This document shows positions 16,124-25,079 of a stretch of 64,000 nucleotides of DNA, one piece after another. The stretch spans positions 124,001 to 188,000 of the forward strand of contig JBDWTN010000006.1 in NCBI GenBank assembly GCA_039984955.1, in the 5' to 3' direction. Under the pieces are notes generated by a model, which was not told the DNA's origin, searched no databases, and saw only the letters and a list, made by a program, of their open reading frames with translations. Positions within the stretch are counted from its first letter, which is position 1, and every line of letters starts with the position of its first letter. This stretch comes from Marinobacter alexandrii (GTDB taxonomy: Bacteria; Bacteroidota; Bacteroidia; Cytophagales; Cyclobacteriaceae). Both the position numbers and the translations under genes were made by a program.

Positions 16124-18739
16124 GTGTTTTTTTCCTGCGTTTCTAAATCTCGTACTTTTTTAAGCATTGCACTTTTGTGTGGGGCTATTGCTGTATGTTC
16201 TCAACAAAGCATATTAAATCAAAAACTTCCATACTGGGGTGAGATATCCCTATTCAATGCTCTTGATTCCTTAAGATCTCAAGACTTCAATATTGCATAC
16301 AGTGCAGACAAGCTTACTAATCAGTCACTTAAAATTGATAGAGGAACTACCGTTCAGGAATTTCTTGACTTATTAAGAGAAAATTTAATAGCAGATATTG
16401 CCTTATTTGATAGTCAAATTATTATATCTCCACACATCCCAAAGATTTACACTGTACATGGAGTATTGAAAAATGCAGAATCTGGTGAACACATCATTGG
16501 TGCTACTGTGCAGGTATTGGGTAGCAAGCTAGGCACTACCACAAATGGATATGGGTACTATTCCATTACTTTAAGAGAAGGAGACTACAACCTTCAGTTT
16601 TCGCACTTAAACTACGAAGCAAGAAAATCCGAAATATCTCTTTACAGGACTACTTACATGGAAGTTTCAATACTCTCAAAAATTACAGAGTTGGAAGAAG
16701 TGGAAGTCTCTTCTCTCTCCGATGATATAAACCTATCTGAGAATATTCCATCTATTAACAGAATTTCAATTTCCGGTGCTGATGGGCAAATACCTTACTT
16801 CTTAGGAGAAGTTGATGTTGTGCAAAATGCTCTGTTAAAACCCGGTATTAGAGCCATTGGTGAAGATGCCAGTGGTGTACATGTTCGTGGAGGTGGTGTA
16901 GATCAGAATCTTACCCTACTCGATGAAGCAACAATTTATAATCCCAGTCATTTGTATGGCTTTATATCCGTTTTTAACCCTGAGGCAGTAAATGATGTTC
17001 GAATTATGAAAGGTTATATCCCACCCTCCTACGGAGGTCGCACATCTTCAGTAATTGAGGTTAGACAAAAAGAAGGAAATGCTAACAAAACAAGTTTTTC
17101 AGGAGGCATAGGAATAGCCTCCGCTAGAGCATTATTGGAAGGTCCTATTCATAAGGGTAAAAGCTCTTACCTTATCTCAGGAAGACAAAGCTTACTAAAT
17201 CTTTCCGTTGATGATTTTGCGAGTACTTCAGTGCAAAGAAATAGGATTCGATTCCAAGACTTGAATTTAAAGTTGAATTTCAAATATAGTCAGGCAAGTA
17301 CCTATTACCTATCTGGGTATATTGGAAATGATCGAAATATAGCAGGCCTTAATTCTACAAGAAACTGGGGTAATAGAATGCTAAATTTTAGGTGGAATTA
17401 CCTATTTACTCCGAGGCTTTTTTCAAATATTTCTGCTTTTGTTTCTGAATACAATTATAAAATTGAAAGCACAGAAGAACCGGGCGCATTTATCGGTCGA
17501 TCAAAAATTGCAGACTATAGTGTTAAAGGAGATTTAACTTATGTGCTAAGCCCCCATAATGAAGTTTCGTTTGGATGGAGTGCCGTGTATCACAGGCTGC
17601 TACCTGGATCTCGTGAGCCTTTGGATCAAACTACAAGCACAAACGAAGTAGAATTAGAAAACGAACAAGGGTTCGAGACAGCCTTTCATATCAGCCAAGA
17701 AATACGTAAAAATAATTTTACAGTTAACTATGGCTTAAGAGTAAGTAGTCTTCACACACTTGGATCAGGGACCGTCTTTAAATATGAAGAAGGAATACCA
17801 ATTGCCGACTCAACAATAACTGATACGTTATCATTTAAAGGTCTTGAGCTCATAAATAAAGATTACAATCTCGAGCCACGAGTTTCAATAAACTGGAGGG
17901 TCAATGAAAAAACTTCAATCAAAACTTCTTTTTCACGGACCGCACAGTATCTCCACCTAATCTCTAATACAATTACACCTGCCCCCACGGACATATGGAA
18001 ACTGACAGATACATACATTCCACCATCAACAACCAATCAGTATACCGTTGGTTTTTACAAAAACCTTAATAACAATATGTGGGAGTTGTCTTCTGAAGTT
18101 TACTTCAAAGACATCAACAACAATATCCAATATAAAAATGGTGCTGACTTGGTATTTAATGAAAACATAGAAACTGAACTGATTTTTAGCCAAGCCAGAG
18201 CTTATGGGTTGGAATTATATGCTCACAAGAAATCTGGAAGGCTCAAAGGTTGGATTAGTTATACGCTTTCTCGTGCGGAAAGTAGGATTCCTGAAAACAA
18301 TGAAGAGAAGTTTATCTTAGAAAATCATGATAAAACTCACGATTTTGCTACATCATGGAGTATGCAATTATCCAAACGCTGGAGTGCATCAACTAACTTT
18401 GTATTTAACACTGGCATACCCGTAACCCTCCCAACAGATAAGTATGTGTTTGAAGGGAATCTCGTGCCGCATTTTCAATTTAGAAATAATGCAAGATTGC
18501 CAAACTATCATAGGTTGGACCTTTCGGTTAGATGGGAGGGCAGAAAATACAAGAAAAAAGGTGGTCAGCGGAAAAACACTGATTATTGGATTCTTACGTT
18601 ATATAATGTCTATGCAAGGCAAAATGCTTACTCATATTTCTATCGTGAATCCCCAACTGACCCTGGACTTGCTCAAGTAGTCAAGTACTCAATCTTTGGG
18701 ACAATTATTCCAGCAGTAACATACAATTTTAAATTTTAG
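16124..18739 (+). CDS. TonB-dependent transducer receptor (STN domain, FecA-like)
   Basis: The 871-residue outer-membrane protein starts with a signal peptide, followed by an STN domain (LFNALDSLRSQDFNIAYSAD, about 40-95). A carboxypeptidase-regulatory-like domain (about 110-190, GVLKNAESGEHIIGATVQV), a plug (GEDASGVHVRGGGVDQNLTL) and a beta-barrel ending in an aromatic strand (VTYNFKF) follow. The STN domain fits signalling to the FecR protein. The ligand is unknown. There is no ATG between the in-frame TAG at 16094 and the signal peptide, so GTG at 16124 is the best start. The DUF4249 gene overlaps its stop by one base. Confidence 0.92.
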   Translation: MFFSCVSKSRTFLSIALLCGAIAVCSQQSILNQKLPYWGEISLFNALDSLRSQDFNIAYSADKLTNQSLKIDRGTTVQEFLDLLRENLIADIALFDSQIIISPHIPKIYTVHGVLKNAESGEHIIGATVQVLGSKLGTTTNGYGYYSITLREGDYNLQFSHLNYEARKSEISLYRTTYMEVSILSKITELEEVEVSSLSDDINLSENIPSINRISISGADGQIPYFLGEVDVVQNALLKPGIRAIGEDASGVHVRGGGVDQNLTLLDEATIYNPSHLYGFISVFNPEAVNDVRIMKGYIPPSYGGRTSSVIEVRQKEGNANKTSFSGGIGIASARALLEGPIHKGKSSYLISGRQSLLNLSVDDFASTSVQRNRIRFQDLNLKLNFKYSQASTYYLSGYIGNDRNIAGLNSTRNWGNRMLNFRWNYLFTPRLFSNISAFVSEYNYKIESTEEPGAFIGRSKIADYSVKGDLTYVLSPHNEVSFGWSAVYHRLLPGSREPLDQTTSTNEVELENEQGFETAFHISQEIRKNNFTVNYGLRVSSLHTLGSGTVFKYEEGIPIADSTITDTLSFKGLELINKDYNLEPRVSINWRVNEKTSIKTSFSRTAQYLHLISNTITPAPTDIWKLTDTYIPPSTTNQYTVGFYKNLNNNMWELSSEVYFKDINNNIQYKNGADLVFNENIETELIFSQARAYGLELYAHKKSGRLKGWISYTLSRAESRIPENNEEKFILENHDKTHDFATSWSMQLSKRWSASTNFVFNTGIPVTLPTDKYVFEGNLVPHFQFRNNARLPNYHRLDLSVRWEGRKYKKKGGQRKNTDYWILTLYNVYARQNAYSYFYRESPTDPGLAQVVKYSIFGTIIPAVTYNFKF

Positions 18740-19572
18740 TGTTAAAAAAAACCATCTACATATTACTAATCGGTCTGTTCGCCTGCGAGAAGGTAGTAAT
18801 TGTGGACCTACCCGATCCGCAAGGGCTTGTTGTGGTAGAGGGTTGGGTAACAGATACTGTAAGTACCCATCAAATTAGACTGACTAGATCGAATGCTTTT
18901 TCTGCTAATTCCGATGTATTACCCATTGAAGATGCCCAGGTTATTGTACAAAGCAGAACTGGACAAATCTATTCCTATTCCTACTCTTCAAATGGGTATT
19001 ATGAAGCCGAAACACCATATGAAGGTATCAGTGGTATTGAATATCGTGTAAGAATTTTAGTTGATACTTCTGAAATTAGGTCCGATTGGGATATGATGCC
19101 AGAAAAAGTTTCTATAGAAACCTTAGAAATATCATCCTTTCAGGAAAATGATCCAAATAACCCAAATCAGCAGATTACTATCTTTTTCCCTAAGATTAGC
19201 AGCTTAGATCCTGATAGCAATGAAAACTATTATCGCTGGGTATTCTTTAAGAATAATGAAATTTTTATTGAACCAGAATCTATTACTATTCAAAACGATC
19301 GCTTTTTTGATGGCAACCTTATTCCTAACAATTTTCAAAATTTTTCCTACGATCCTGGAGAGAAAATTACAGTCGAGCTACAATCGATTTCATCGAATAC
19401 ATTCAATTATCTATCTCTTCTAAAATCGCAAATAACCACTTTAGGAACATCCTCCGGAACTACTCCAGCAATTGTTTCAGGAAACCTTAATTACTTAGAT
19501 ATAGAGAATGAACATGTATTAGGTTTTTTTGGAACCAGAGCAATTAGTGTCGAGTCAATCGACGTTCCATAA
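18739..19572 (+). CDS. DUF4249 lipoprotein, receptor partner
   Basis: The 277-residue product has a short lipoprotein signal (ILLIGLFAC, C16) and then the DUF4249 pattern: VVVEGWVTDTVSTHQIRLTRS, IEDAQVIVQS and a second beta-rich domain. Such proteins usually follow FecA-like receptors in Bacteroidota and may act as surface ligand-binding partners, by analogy with SusD. Translation starts at GTG overlapping the receptor stop (TAGTG), which indicates tight coupling. It is the last gene of the cluster. Confidence 0.87.
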   Translation: MLKKTIYILLIGLFACEKVVIVDLPDPQGLVVVEGWVTDTVSTHQIRLTRSNAFSANSDVLPIEDAQVIVQSRTGQIYSYSYSSNGYYEAETPYEGISGIEYRVRILVDTSEIRSDWDMMPEKVSIETLEISSFQENDPNNPNQQITIFFPKISSLDPDSNENYYRWVFFKNNEIFIEPESITIQNDRFFDGNLIPNNFQNFSYDPGEKITVELQSISSNTFNYLSLLKSQITTLGTSSGTTPAIVSGNLNYLDIENEHVLGFFGTRAISVESIDVP

Positions 19573-19841
19573 TTTTTAAAGAAATAAATTAAGAGACTAG
19601 TAAAGATTAGAGGGAAAAAACAAACGGAGCGCCCTCACCAAAGCAACTCCGTTCTAATTCAACCAGCTATGGATTGTTTTTGAATTCTTTTATGACTCAA
19701 GGTTAGCTAAGTTTTTTGTAACGAAGAGGCCTCATTCGTCCATTAAGGGCTATTGTTAGATAAACCCTTCCATATTCCCGATTAAGAAAAAATGGTTTAA
19801 ATATTTCCAGAAAGAACTATCTAATTTTGAATTATTCAAAC
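19573..19841. other. intergenic region without a recognised gene
   Basis: These 269 bases separate the DUF4249 gene from a convergent gene. A 7-bp inverted repeat (AACGGAG at 19623-19629, CTCCGTT at 19647-19653) with a 17-base loop is present, but it has no T-run and is a weak terminator candidate. No reading frame with coding character was seen. Confidence 0.4.
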
Positions 19842-20279
19842 TTAAAATAGGATTCTTCGATGATAGTTAATCTGACCAAGATGATAATTGAGGTGTCCTT
19901 GCAAATGCATAAGGAAGTAATGCACAGTCATAGGATGACCGAAGAGCTCTAGAGGATATGTAGACATGAGTTCTTCTTTTTCGACTGTTTCAAAATACTC
20001 ACTCACCAATTTTATCGTTGCTTCAACTTGTTTCATCAATTGATCAAAAATCATTCTTCCTTCAAACTCAAATTCCCGCTGACGAACATAACCTGTTTCA
20101 TTAAGAACAGTTCCTATAAAATGTTGGAGATTACCACATAAATGCATGATCAAGTTACCTGCAGAGTTATTTATCCCTTCGGTTTTAACCCAAAGATCTT
20201 CTTCATTAGTGTAAGCCTCGAGTTCTGTTCTTAGTCTATCTAAATCTCGTAAAAAGAGTTTTTTAAAATCCTCAATCAT
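19842..20279 (-). CDS. DinB-fold protein (DUF1572-like)
   Basis: The 145-residue protein is a predicted four-helix DinB/YfiT-type bundle. Conserved His in LIMHLCGNLQHF and in HYFLMHLQGHLNYHLGQINYHR could form the family's metal-binding triad. DinB-like proteins include thiol-dependent transferases, but many have no known reaction. The start overlaps the stop of the YigZ gene by 4 bases, so it is the third gene of a TPR-YigZ-DinB operon. Confidence 0.85.
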   Translation of the reverse strand: MIEDFKKLFLRDLDRLRTELEAYTNEEDLWVKTEGINNSAGNLIMHLCGNLQHFIGTVLNETGYVRQREFEFEGRMIFDQLMKQVEATIKLVSEYFETVEKEELMSTYPLELFGHPMTVHYFLMHLQGHLNYHLGQINYHRRILF

Positions 20280-20878
20280 AAATCTTCTATTTGAAAAGTC
20301 ATCGTATAAAGGTCATCTATTTTTTCTCTAAAAGAATCTATAAGGTCTTTTTTTAAGCTACCTGTGATGGTGCATGAAAGCTGAAAATCTCTATTCTGGA
20401 CATCTATATCAAATTCCTCTACAAGGCGTTCAGCCGTGCTCATCATTTCATATGGAAATTTCATTTCCAAAGTTTTGGTTTCAAAGATTGTCAATTTTGC
20501 AGCTTGTTTTAGAGCAGCTTCAGTTGATATTCTATACGCATTGATGAGGCCTCCTACTCCAAGTTTTGTTCCTCCAAAATATCTTATTACGACGACCAAT
20601 ACATTTGTAAGTTCAAATGATCTTATCTGTCCAAGTATGGGATCTCCTGCTGAGTGTGCAGGCTCTCCATCATCATTGGCTCGCCAACTTTGCTCATCCA
20701 TCCCAAGGACCCAAGCATAGCAATGATGCCTCGCATCATAAAAGTCTTTTCTTAATTGCTCTTGAATATCCTTAACAGATTTTTCAGAATCAACAGGGAA
20801 AGCAAAGGAGAGAAATTTACTCCCTTTCTCTTTATACAATCCTTCAGTTTTGTTTTGGATGGTGTAGTAGTTGCTCAA
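20276..20878 (-). CDS. YigZ/IMPACT-family protein
   Basis: The 200-residue product has the UPF0029/IMPACT N-terminal domain: KGSKFLSFAFPV, DARHHCYAWVLG, DDGEPAHSAGDPILGQI, VVVIRYFGGTKLGVGGLINAY. A ferredoxin-like C-terminal domain (DUF1949 type) follows. The family is widespread and linked to translation regulation in eukaryotes (IMPACT); the bacterial role is unsettled. The start overlaps the end of the upstream TPR gene by 4 bases. Confidence 0.93.
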   Translation of the reverse strand: MSNYYTIQNKTEGLYKEKGSKFLSFAFPVDSEKSVKDIQEQLRKDFYDARHHCYAWVLGMDEQSWRANDDGEPAHSAGDPILGQIRSFELTNVLVVVIRYFGGTKLGVGGLINAYRISTEAALKQAAKLTIFETKTLEMKFPYEMMSTAERLVEEFDIDVQNRDFQLSCTITGSLKKDLIDSFREKIDDLYTMTFQIEDL

Positions 20879-21987
20879 AGTTTTGATAAAAGCTCCTTCG
20901 CTTCTGATTTGACCTGTTCTGTTTCAGCGTAAGAAAGCGACAAATCTAAAAACTCTTTTGCTTCACTATTTTCATTCTTCTTTATAAGCACTCTTCCTAA
21001 TCCCAGATATCCAAAACTCTTAAAAAATTCACCATGCGATGGTAACTCATCTCCGTATTTTAAACCCAATCGATACGCATACTCAGCTTTTTTTTCATTG
21101 CCAATGATTACCTCCTCCAAATAGCCTAAGAAAACATATCCCGCGAGTTTGTAATATGGACTTTTATGCTTAATCAATGAATAAATTAGATTAATCGGAA
21201 CCTTTTTGAAGTCAGTAGGATTTGCCAACGACTCCAAGTATTTTGCTTTTGCGTAGAAGTTATTCGGATACATATCACAAAGCTTAGATAGATAGTACTG
21301 AGCTTGAATAGGCTCATATTCATACCTTAGGTAGATGTAGCTCAAATACACATGCGCCTCTACGCTTGTCAAAAAAGAAGCACTTGTTGCTTCCTTTAAC
21401 TGCTTTAATCCTAGTTCCATATCACCACTTCTAAAAAACCACAATAGCGGTTTATAAATAGGGTGTTTTTCCGGGTACTTCTCTCTAAAGTAATTATAAA
21501 GCCCTGTGGTTAAGAGAAATTCAGGATTATCATCTACTATCTCAAATCCTTTTTTCATTAAACTATATGCTCTGTTTGCTTCCCCCACCGCTTTCATTGT
21601 ATAGTCTTGATCTGCATAATATTCAGCAAGCAACCCATATGAGGCCATAGCAAAAAATATCATCTCTGGATTTTTCAAATCTGGGTCTTTAATTTTCGCT
21701 CTTTCTATCGCAAGGTCTAATTGAACCTCCATCTCTGAGAATAACTCCTCGGATATTGTTGGAATATTGGCCCATAAAATGGTCATTGCTCTCATCAGAG
21801 GGATAACTGGATGTTGTGGTATAAATCTTTCAGCCTTTCGGATGTAATACTCCGCTGAATCTGGTGATGCATTATAGATGTGATCAGTCCCCTTCTTTAT
21901 GAACTTCTGCACATATCCAGACTCAAAGACCTGAGCAGATAGCGACAGAGTCGACAGAAAAAGAATAAGCGTGAGTATTTTTTTCAA
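20875..21987 (-). CDS. exported TPR-repeat protein
   Basis: The 370-residue protein has a signal peptide (KKILTLILFLSTLSLSAQ) and helical repeats of tetratricopeptide type across its length, such as SAEYYIRKAERFIPQHPVIP and the C-terminal SEAKEFLDLSLSYAETEQ. The start codon is TTG; an in-frame stop lies a few codons upstream and no ATG is available before the signal peptide. It leads a three-gene operon with YigZ and DinB-like genes. A protein-interaction role in the periplasm is likely. Confidence 0.78.
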   Translation of the reverse strand: MKKILTLILFLSTLSLSAQVFESGYVQKFIKKGTDHIYNASPDSAEYYIRKAERFIPQHPVIPLMRAMTILWANIPTISEELFSEMEVQLDLAIERAKIKDPDLKNPEMIFFAMASYGLLAEYYADQDYTMKAVGEANRAYSLMKKGFEIVDDNPEFLLTTGLYNYFREKYPEKHPIYKPLLWFFRSGDMELGLKQLKEATSASFLTSVEAHVYLSYIYLRYEYEPIQAQYYLSKLCDMYPNNFYAKAKYLESLANPTDFKKVPINLIYSLIKHKSPYYKLAGYVFLGYLEEVIIGNEKKAEYAYRLGLKYGDELPSHGEFFKSFGYLGLGRVLIKKNENSEAKEFLDLSLSYAETEQVKSEAKELLSKL

Positions 21988-22086
21988 AACTGAAGATAAT
22001 TAAGATTTTATTGTAAAAATCTAATATGCAAGATAAGGCTCGTTTTCAGGTTTTTAAGAAGTTGTGTGTTTTAATTTTACACTTAT

Positions 22087-22977
22087 ATGGCAATCAACAT
22101 TTCCAAATCACCTATTGATCACCAAAATAATATTCCAGTTACCTATTTCAAAAAGGAATACATAGAAACTCAAGATTATAACCAGTTCATTTCCTTCAGT
22201 AACGACGATTGCTTCATATCATTTGACCTAATTGAAGAAAAAGCAATAAGTATTCCTAGAAGCCCCTTTGGCTCCATATTTTGCATGAATCAATCCATCA
22301 ATAATTCAAGTGTATTCTTGCAGAAAGTGCTACTAGAACTGGGTCGAAAAAACATAAAAGAAATTGAAATTCATCTACCTCCATCAATTTACGATGATTT
22401 CGAATCAGCTGAACTTTACGTAGGAAGCGGTTTTGAATTATCATATTCCGATTTGAATCAACATATTGATTTGGACAATACATGGGAAAAGTCCATTCAT
22501 AAAATGCAAGAAAGAAAGCTTTCTTCCTTGAACAGTGAAGGTTTTGTTTTCAGAAAAATGGAGGATAATGAGCTTGAAAAAGCCCATAATTTTATAACTG
22601 TCTGCCGGCAAGCTCAAGGGCTCCAAATAAATATTCCATGGAATAAATTGAAATCATTAAATGATAGCCTTACTGGTGAATACGAGTGTTTTGGTGTGTT
22701 TAGAGATGAAAAGATCTCAGCTATTTGTATTGCGGTAAATGTTACTTCTAAAATTGCTTACTATTATTTGCCTGCTACAAGCCCAATGTTTCGAAATCAA
22801 AGCCCCATGGTTCTTCTCATTGCAGGTATGGTTGAATACTATCGGAACAAGAAATACAAATATCTAGACTTAGGCGTTTCGTCTTCAAATGGTATCACTC
22901 AAGAAACACTGAAGCTTTTCAAGGAACGCATGGGTGCTAAATCCACTGAAAAACCTTGTCTTAAATTATCTCTTTAA
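22087..22977 (+). CDS. GNAT-superfamily protein, BioF2/FemAB-like
   Basis: The 296-residue protein shows a tandem acyltransferase-like layout. The second half, ECFGVFRDEKISAICIAVNV, IAYYYLPATSPMF and KKYKYLDLGVSSSNGI, resembles the FemAB/BioF2-like acetyltransferase fold. No catalytic residue can be assigned. Next to it are two glycosyltransferases, so it may modify a cell-surface sugar, but this is inferred only from position. The gene converges with the GT4 gene and overlaps it by 17 bases. A near-consensus -7 box (TAATTTTA) lies 7 bases before the start. Confidence 0.7.
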   Translation: MAINISKSPIDHQNNIPVTYFKKEYIETQDYNQFISFSNDDCFISFDLIEEKAISIPRSPFGSIFCMNQSINNSSVFLQKVLLELGRKNIKEIEIHLPPSIYDDFESAELYVGSGFELSYSDLNQHIDLDNTWEKSIHKMQERKLSSLNSEGFVFRKMEDNELEKAHNFITVCRQAQGLQINIPWNKLKSLNDSLTGEYECFGVFRDEKISAICIAVNVTSKIAYYYLPATSPMFRNQSPMVLLIAGMVEYYRNKKYKYLDLGVSSSNGITQETLKLFKERMGAKSTEKPCLKLSL

Positions 22978-24142
22978 ATATTTTCTCCAGATTTTTAATC
23001 CATATCTTAGGAGCGTATCTCGATAAGGCGTTTCTTCTAATAATTTTTGCATCAAAAGATTGAAAATTTTGAATCATCATATCAATCTTTTCCGCTAGAT
23101 CTGAAGCATCAATATCTGTAAGGTATCCAGTTTCTGCCGTGACTATTTCCTCAGGTCCTCCGCATTTTGTAGCCACAACTGGCTTACCACAAGACATAGC
23201 CTCCACCACTACATTTCCAAAGGTTTCATGTCTACTCGATAGAACATAAAAAGAACAACCTTGCATTTCTTCAACAACTTCCTCGCGACTCAATTGCCCC
23301 AGCCATTTGACTTTGTCCCTCAATCCTAAGTCATTTGACATTTTCTTGTAGTAAGAAATTTTTGATCCTGCTCCGCCTATTCTCAGCTCAAATTTGGCAT
23401 CAATAACACTCATGGCTTTTAAAAGCAGATCTATCCCCTTTTGATCTTCGACTCGTCCAACAGTCAATACTTTGCACTGTGTAGCGTTTGATTTTTCCTC
23501 CATCGCGAGTTTGAATTTCTCAATGTCTACAGGATTGTTAATTATTCTTACATTATTAAGGTCAAACTCAGATAACCGATCCTTCAAAGAGTTGCTAGTG
23601 GCGATCAAGCGACTTGCACTATTTAGTGGTTGAGAAATCATACTTGTAAGAGCTCCATTCTTTGTAAGAAATTCAGAGAAAGGAAATGGGCTCATCCGTA
23701 TTGTAACTGTATAGGGGAGATCAAATTTTTGAGCTAACCTTTTAGCTATTAGTGCTGCAGGGTATGTTGCCTGGGCGCTAATCACTTCCGGCCTACCATG
23801 GTCGTGAATAAAAGAATTAAGGTTTTCTTCATTAGCTCTAAAAATTCCTTCTATGTTTCCATTTCTCCACTTTCTGGTCCAGCTAAATGCTGGGGAAAAG
23901 TATTCTTTTACATTGGAGTCAATGCTATACTGACTCGTTTGATGCTTTGCAAATAGTCTAACTATTGAAAGGGGATTTCTAATTGGAATTAAAAAAGAAC
24001 TATCACCTTGCCCCCACCGACTCACTCCTACATTCCATGATGGTCTCAATTGTCCCATAAGTACGGCCTGTTCTTTGTTAAAAGTTCCGTAGATTGGATT
24101 TGACTCAGATGGATACCATGATGGAATAATGAAGATATTCAT
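22961..24142 (-). CDS. glycosyltransferase family 4
   Basis: The 393-residue protein is a GT-B glycosyltransferase. The N-terminal lobe opens FIIPSWYPSESNPIYGTF, and the C-terminal lobe has KVLTVGRVEDQKGIDLLLKA, the EX7E-type region SSRHETFGNVVVEAMSCGKP and TKCGGPEEIV. It should transfer a sugar from a nucleotide donor with retention, probably in surface-polysaccharide or glycolipid synthesis. There is no large polysaccharide cluster here, only one more glycosyltransferase gene divergent from it. Confidence 0.93.
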   Translation of the reverse strand: MNIFIIPSWYPSESNPIYGTFNKEQAVLMGQLRPSWNVGVSRWGQGDSSFLIPIRNPLSIVRLFAKHQTSQYSIDSNVKEYFSPAFSWTRKWRNGNIEGIFRANEENLNSFIHDHGRPEVISAQATYPAALIAKRLAQKFDLPYTVTIRMSPFPFSEFLTKNGALTSMISQPLNSASRLIATSNSLKDRLSEFDLNNVRIINNPVDIEKFKLAMEEKSNATQCKVLTVGRVEDQKGIDLLLKAMSVIDAKFELRIGGAGSKISYYKKMSNDLGLRDKVKWLGQLSREEVVEEMQGCSFYVLSSRHETFGNVVVEAMSCGKPVVATKCGGPEEIVTAETGYLTDIDASDLAEKIDMMIQNFQSFDAKIIRRNALSRYAPKIWIKNLEKIFKEII

Positions 24143-24220
24143 TGTCTTATTAGATGATTTGGTCTAATCATTCCCCCGAATTTAATTGGTAAAAAAGTTC
24201 TGAGATATGATATTACTAAA

Positions 24221-25066
24221 ATGAATCAATTACCATTGGTTTCCATCATTTGTTTGTGCCATAATCAAGCAAAGTATGTCAAGCAAGCAATTCACTCAGT
24301 TTGGAAGCAGAGCTACCCAAACATTGAACTGATCATTGTGGATGATGGCAGTACTGATGGTAGCAAAGAAATTATTTTAGAATTATTGAAAGAACATAAA
24401 ACTAAGTTCATCAATATTGAGAGTAGTATAGGTAACTGTCGTGCGTTTAATCACGGATTTTTCGAATCTATCGGAGACTATATCATTGATCTAGCTGCAG
24501 ATGATGAATTGTGTGTGGAAAGAGTGCTTCAAGGAATCAATGCATTTATGCGGTCAGACGCTGGTGTGACCTATTGTGATGTGATGAAATTGGACCAGAA
24601 TAACCTTGAAATGGGAACTCATTTTAAGCGGAACAAAGAAGAAGTATTGATTGAAGAAGTCCCTGAGGGAGATATTTATATAGATCTGATTAAACGGTAT
24701 TTTATTTCCCCTCCTAGTATGATGATTAAACGAGAAGTTCTGGAACAGCTTAATGGATATGATGAAACGCTTTCGTATGAAGATTTTGACTTTTGGATTC
24801 GCTCAGCCAGAAAGTGGAGTTATGCTTTCACAAATGATGTTTTAGTAAAAAAGAGGATATTACCCCATTCACTCTCAACTCAACAGTTCAGAAAAAAGAC
24901 CCAGCATCAATTAAGTACGCTAAAAGTTTGTCAAAAAATTAAAGTCCTCAATCAAACAAAAGAGGAAGATTTAGCTTTAAGGAGAAGATGCCTGTACGAA
25001 GTAAAACAGTGTGTAAAACAGAAAAACTGGAAATTAATCCCAGCCTTCCTGAAATTGATTAATTGA
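24221..25066 (+). CDS. glycosyltransferase family 2
   Basis: The 281-residue protein is a GT-A enzyme. It has the nucleotide-binding strand LVSIICLCHNQAKYV, IELIIVDDGSTDGS, the metal-site region DLAADDEL and an acceptor-side region SYEDFDFWIRSARK with a possible catalytic ED pair. It is divergent from the GT4 gene. Donor and acceptor cannot be predicted. Confidence 0.93.
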   Translation: MNQLPLVSIICLCHNQAKYVKQAIHSVWKQSYPNIELIIVDDGSTDGSKEIILELLKEHKTKFINIESSIGNCRAFNHGFFESIGDYIIDLAADDELCVERVLQGINAFMRSDAGVTYCDVMKLDQNNLEMGTHFKRNKEEVLIEEVPEGDIYIDLIKRYFISPPSMMIKREVLEQLNGYDETLSYEDFDFWIRSARKWSYAFTNDVLVKKRILPHSLSTQQFRKKTQHQLSTLKVCQKIKVLNQTKEEDLALRRRCLYEVKQCVKQKNWKLIPAFLKLIN

Positions 25067-25079
25067 TCTGAATGTATTC

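Noticed and set aside
19623-19653. AACGGAG/CTCCGTT inverted repeat after the DUF4249 gene as a terminator
   Set aside because: The stem is only 7 bp, the loop is 17 bases and there is no T-run, so it is not supported as a terminator.
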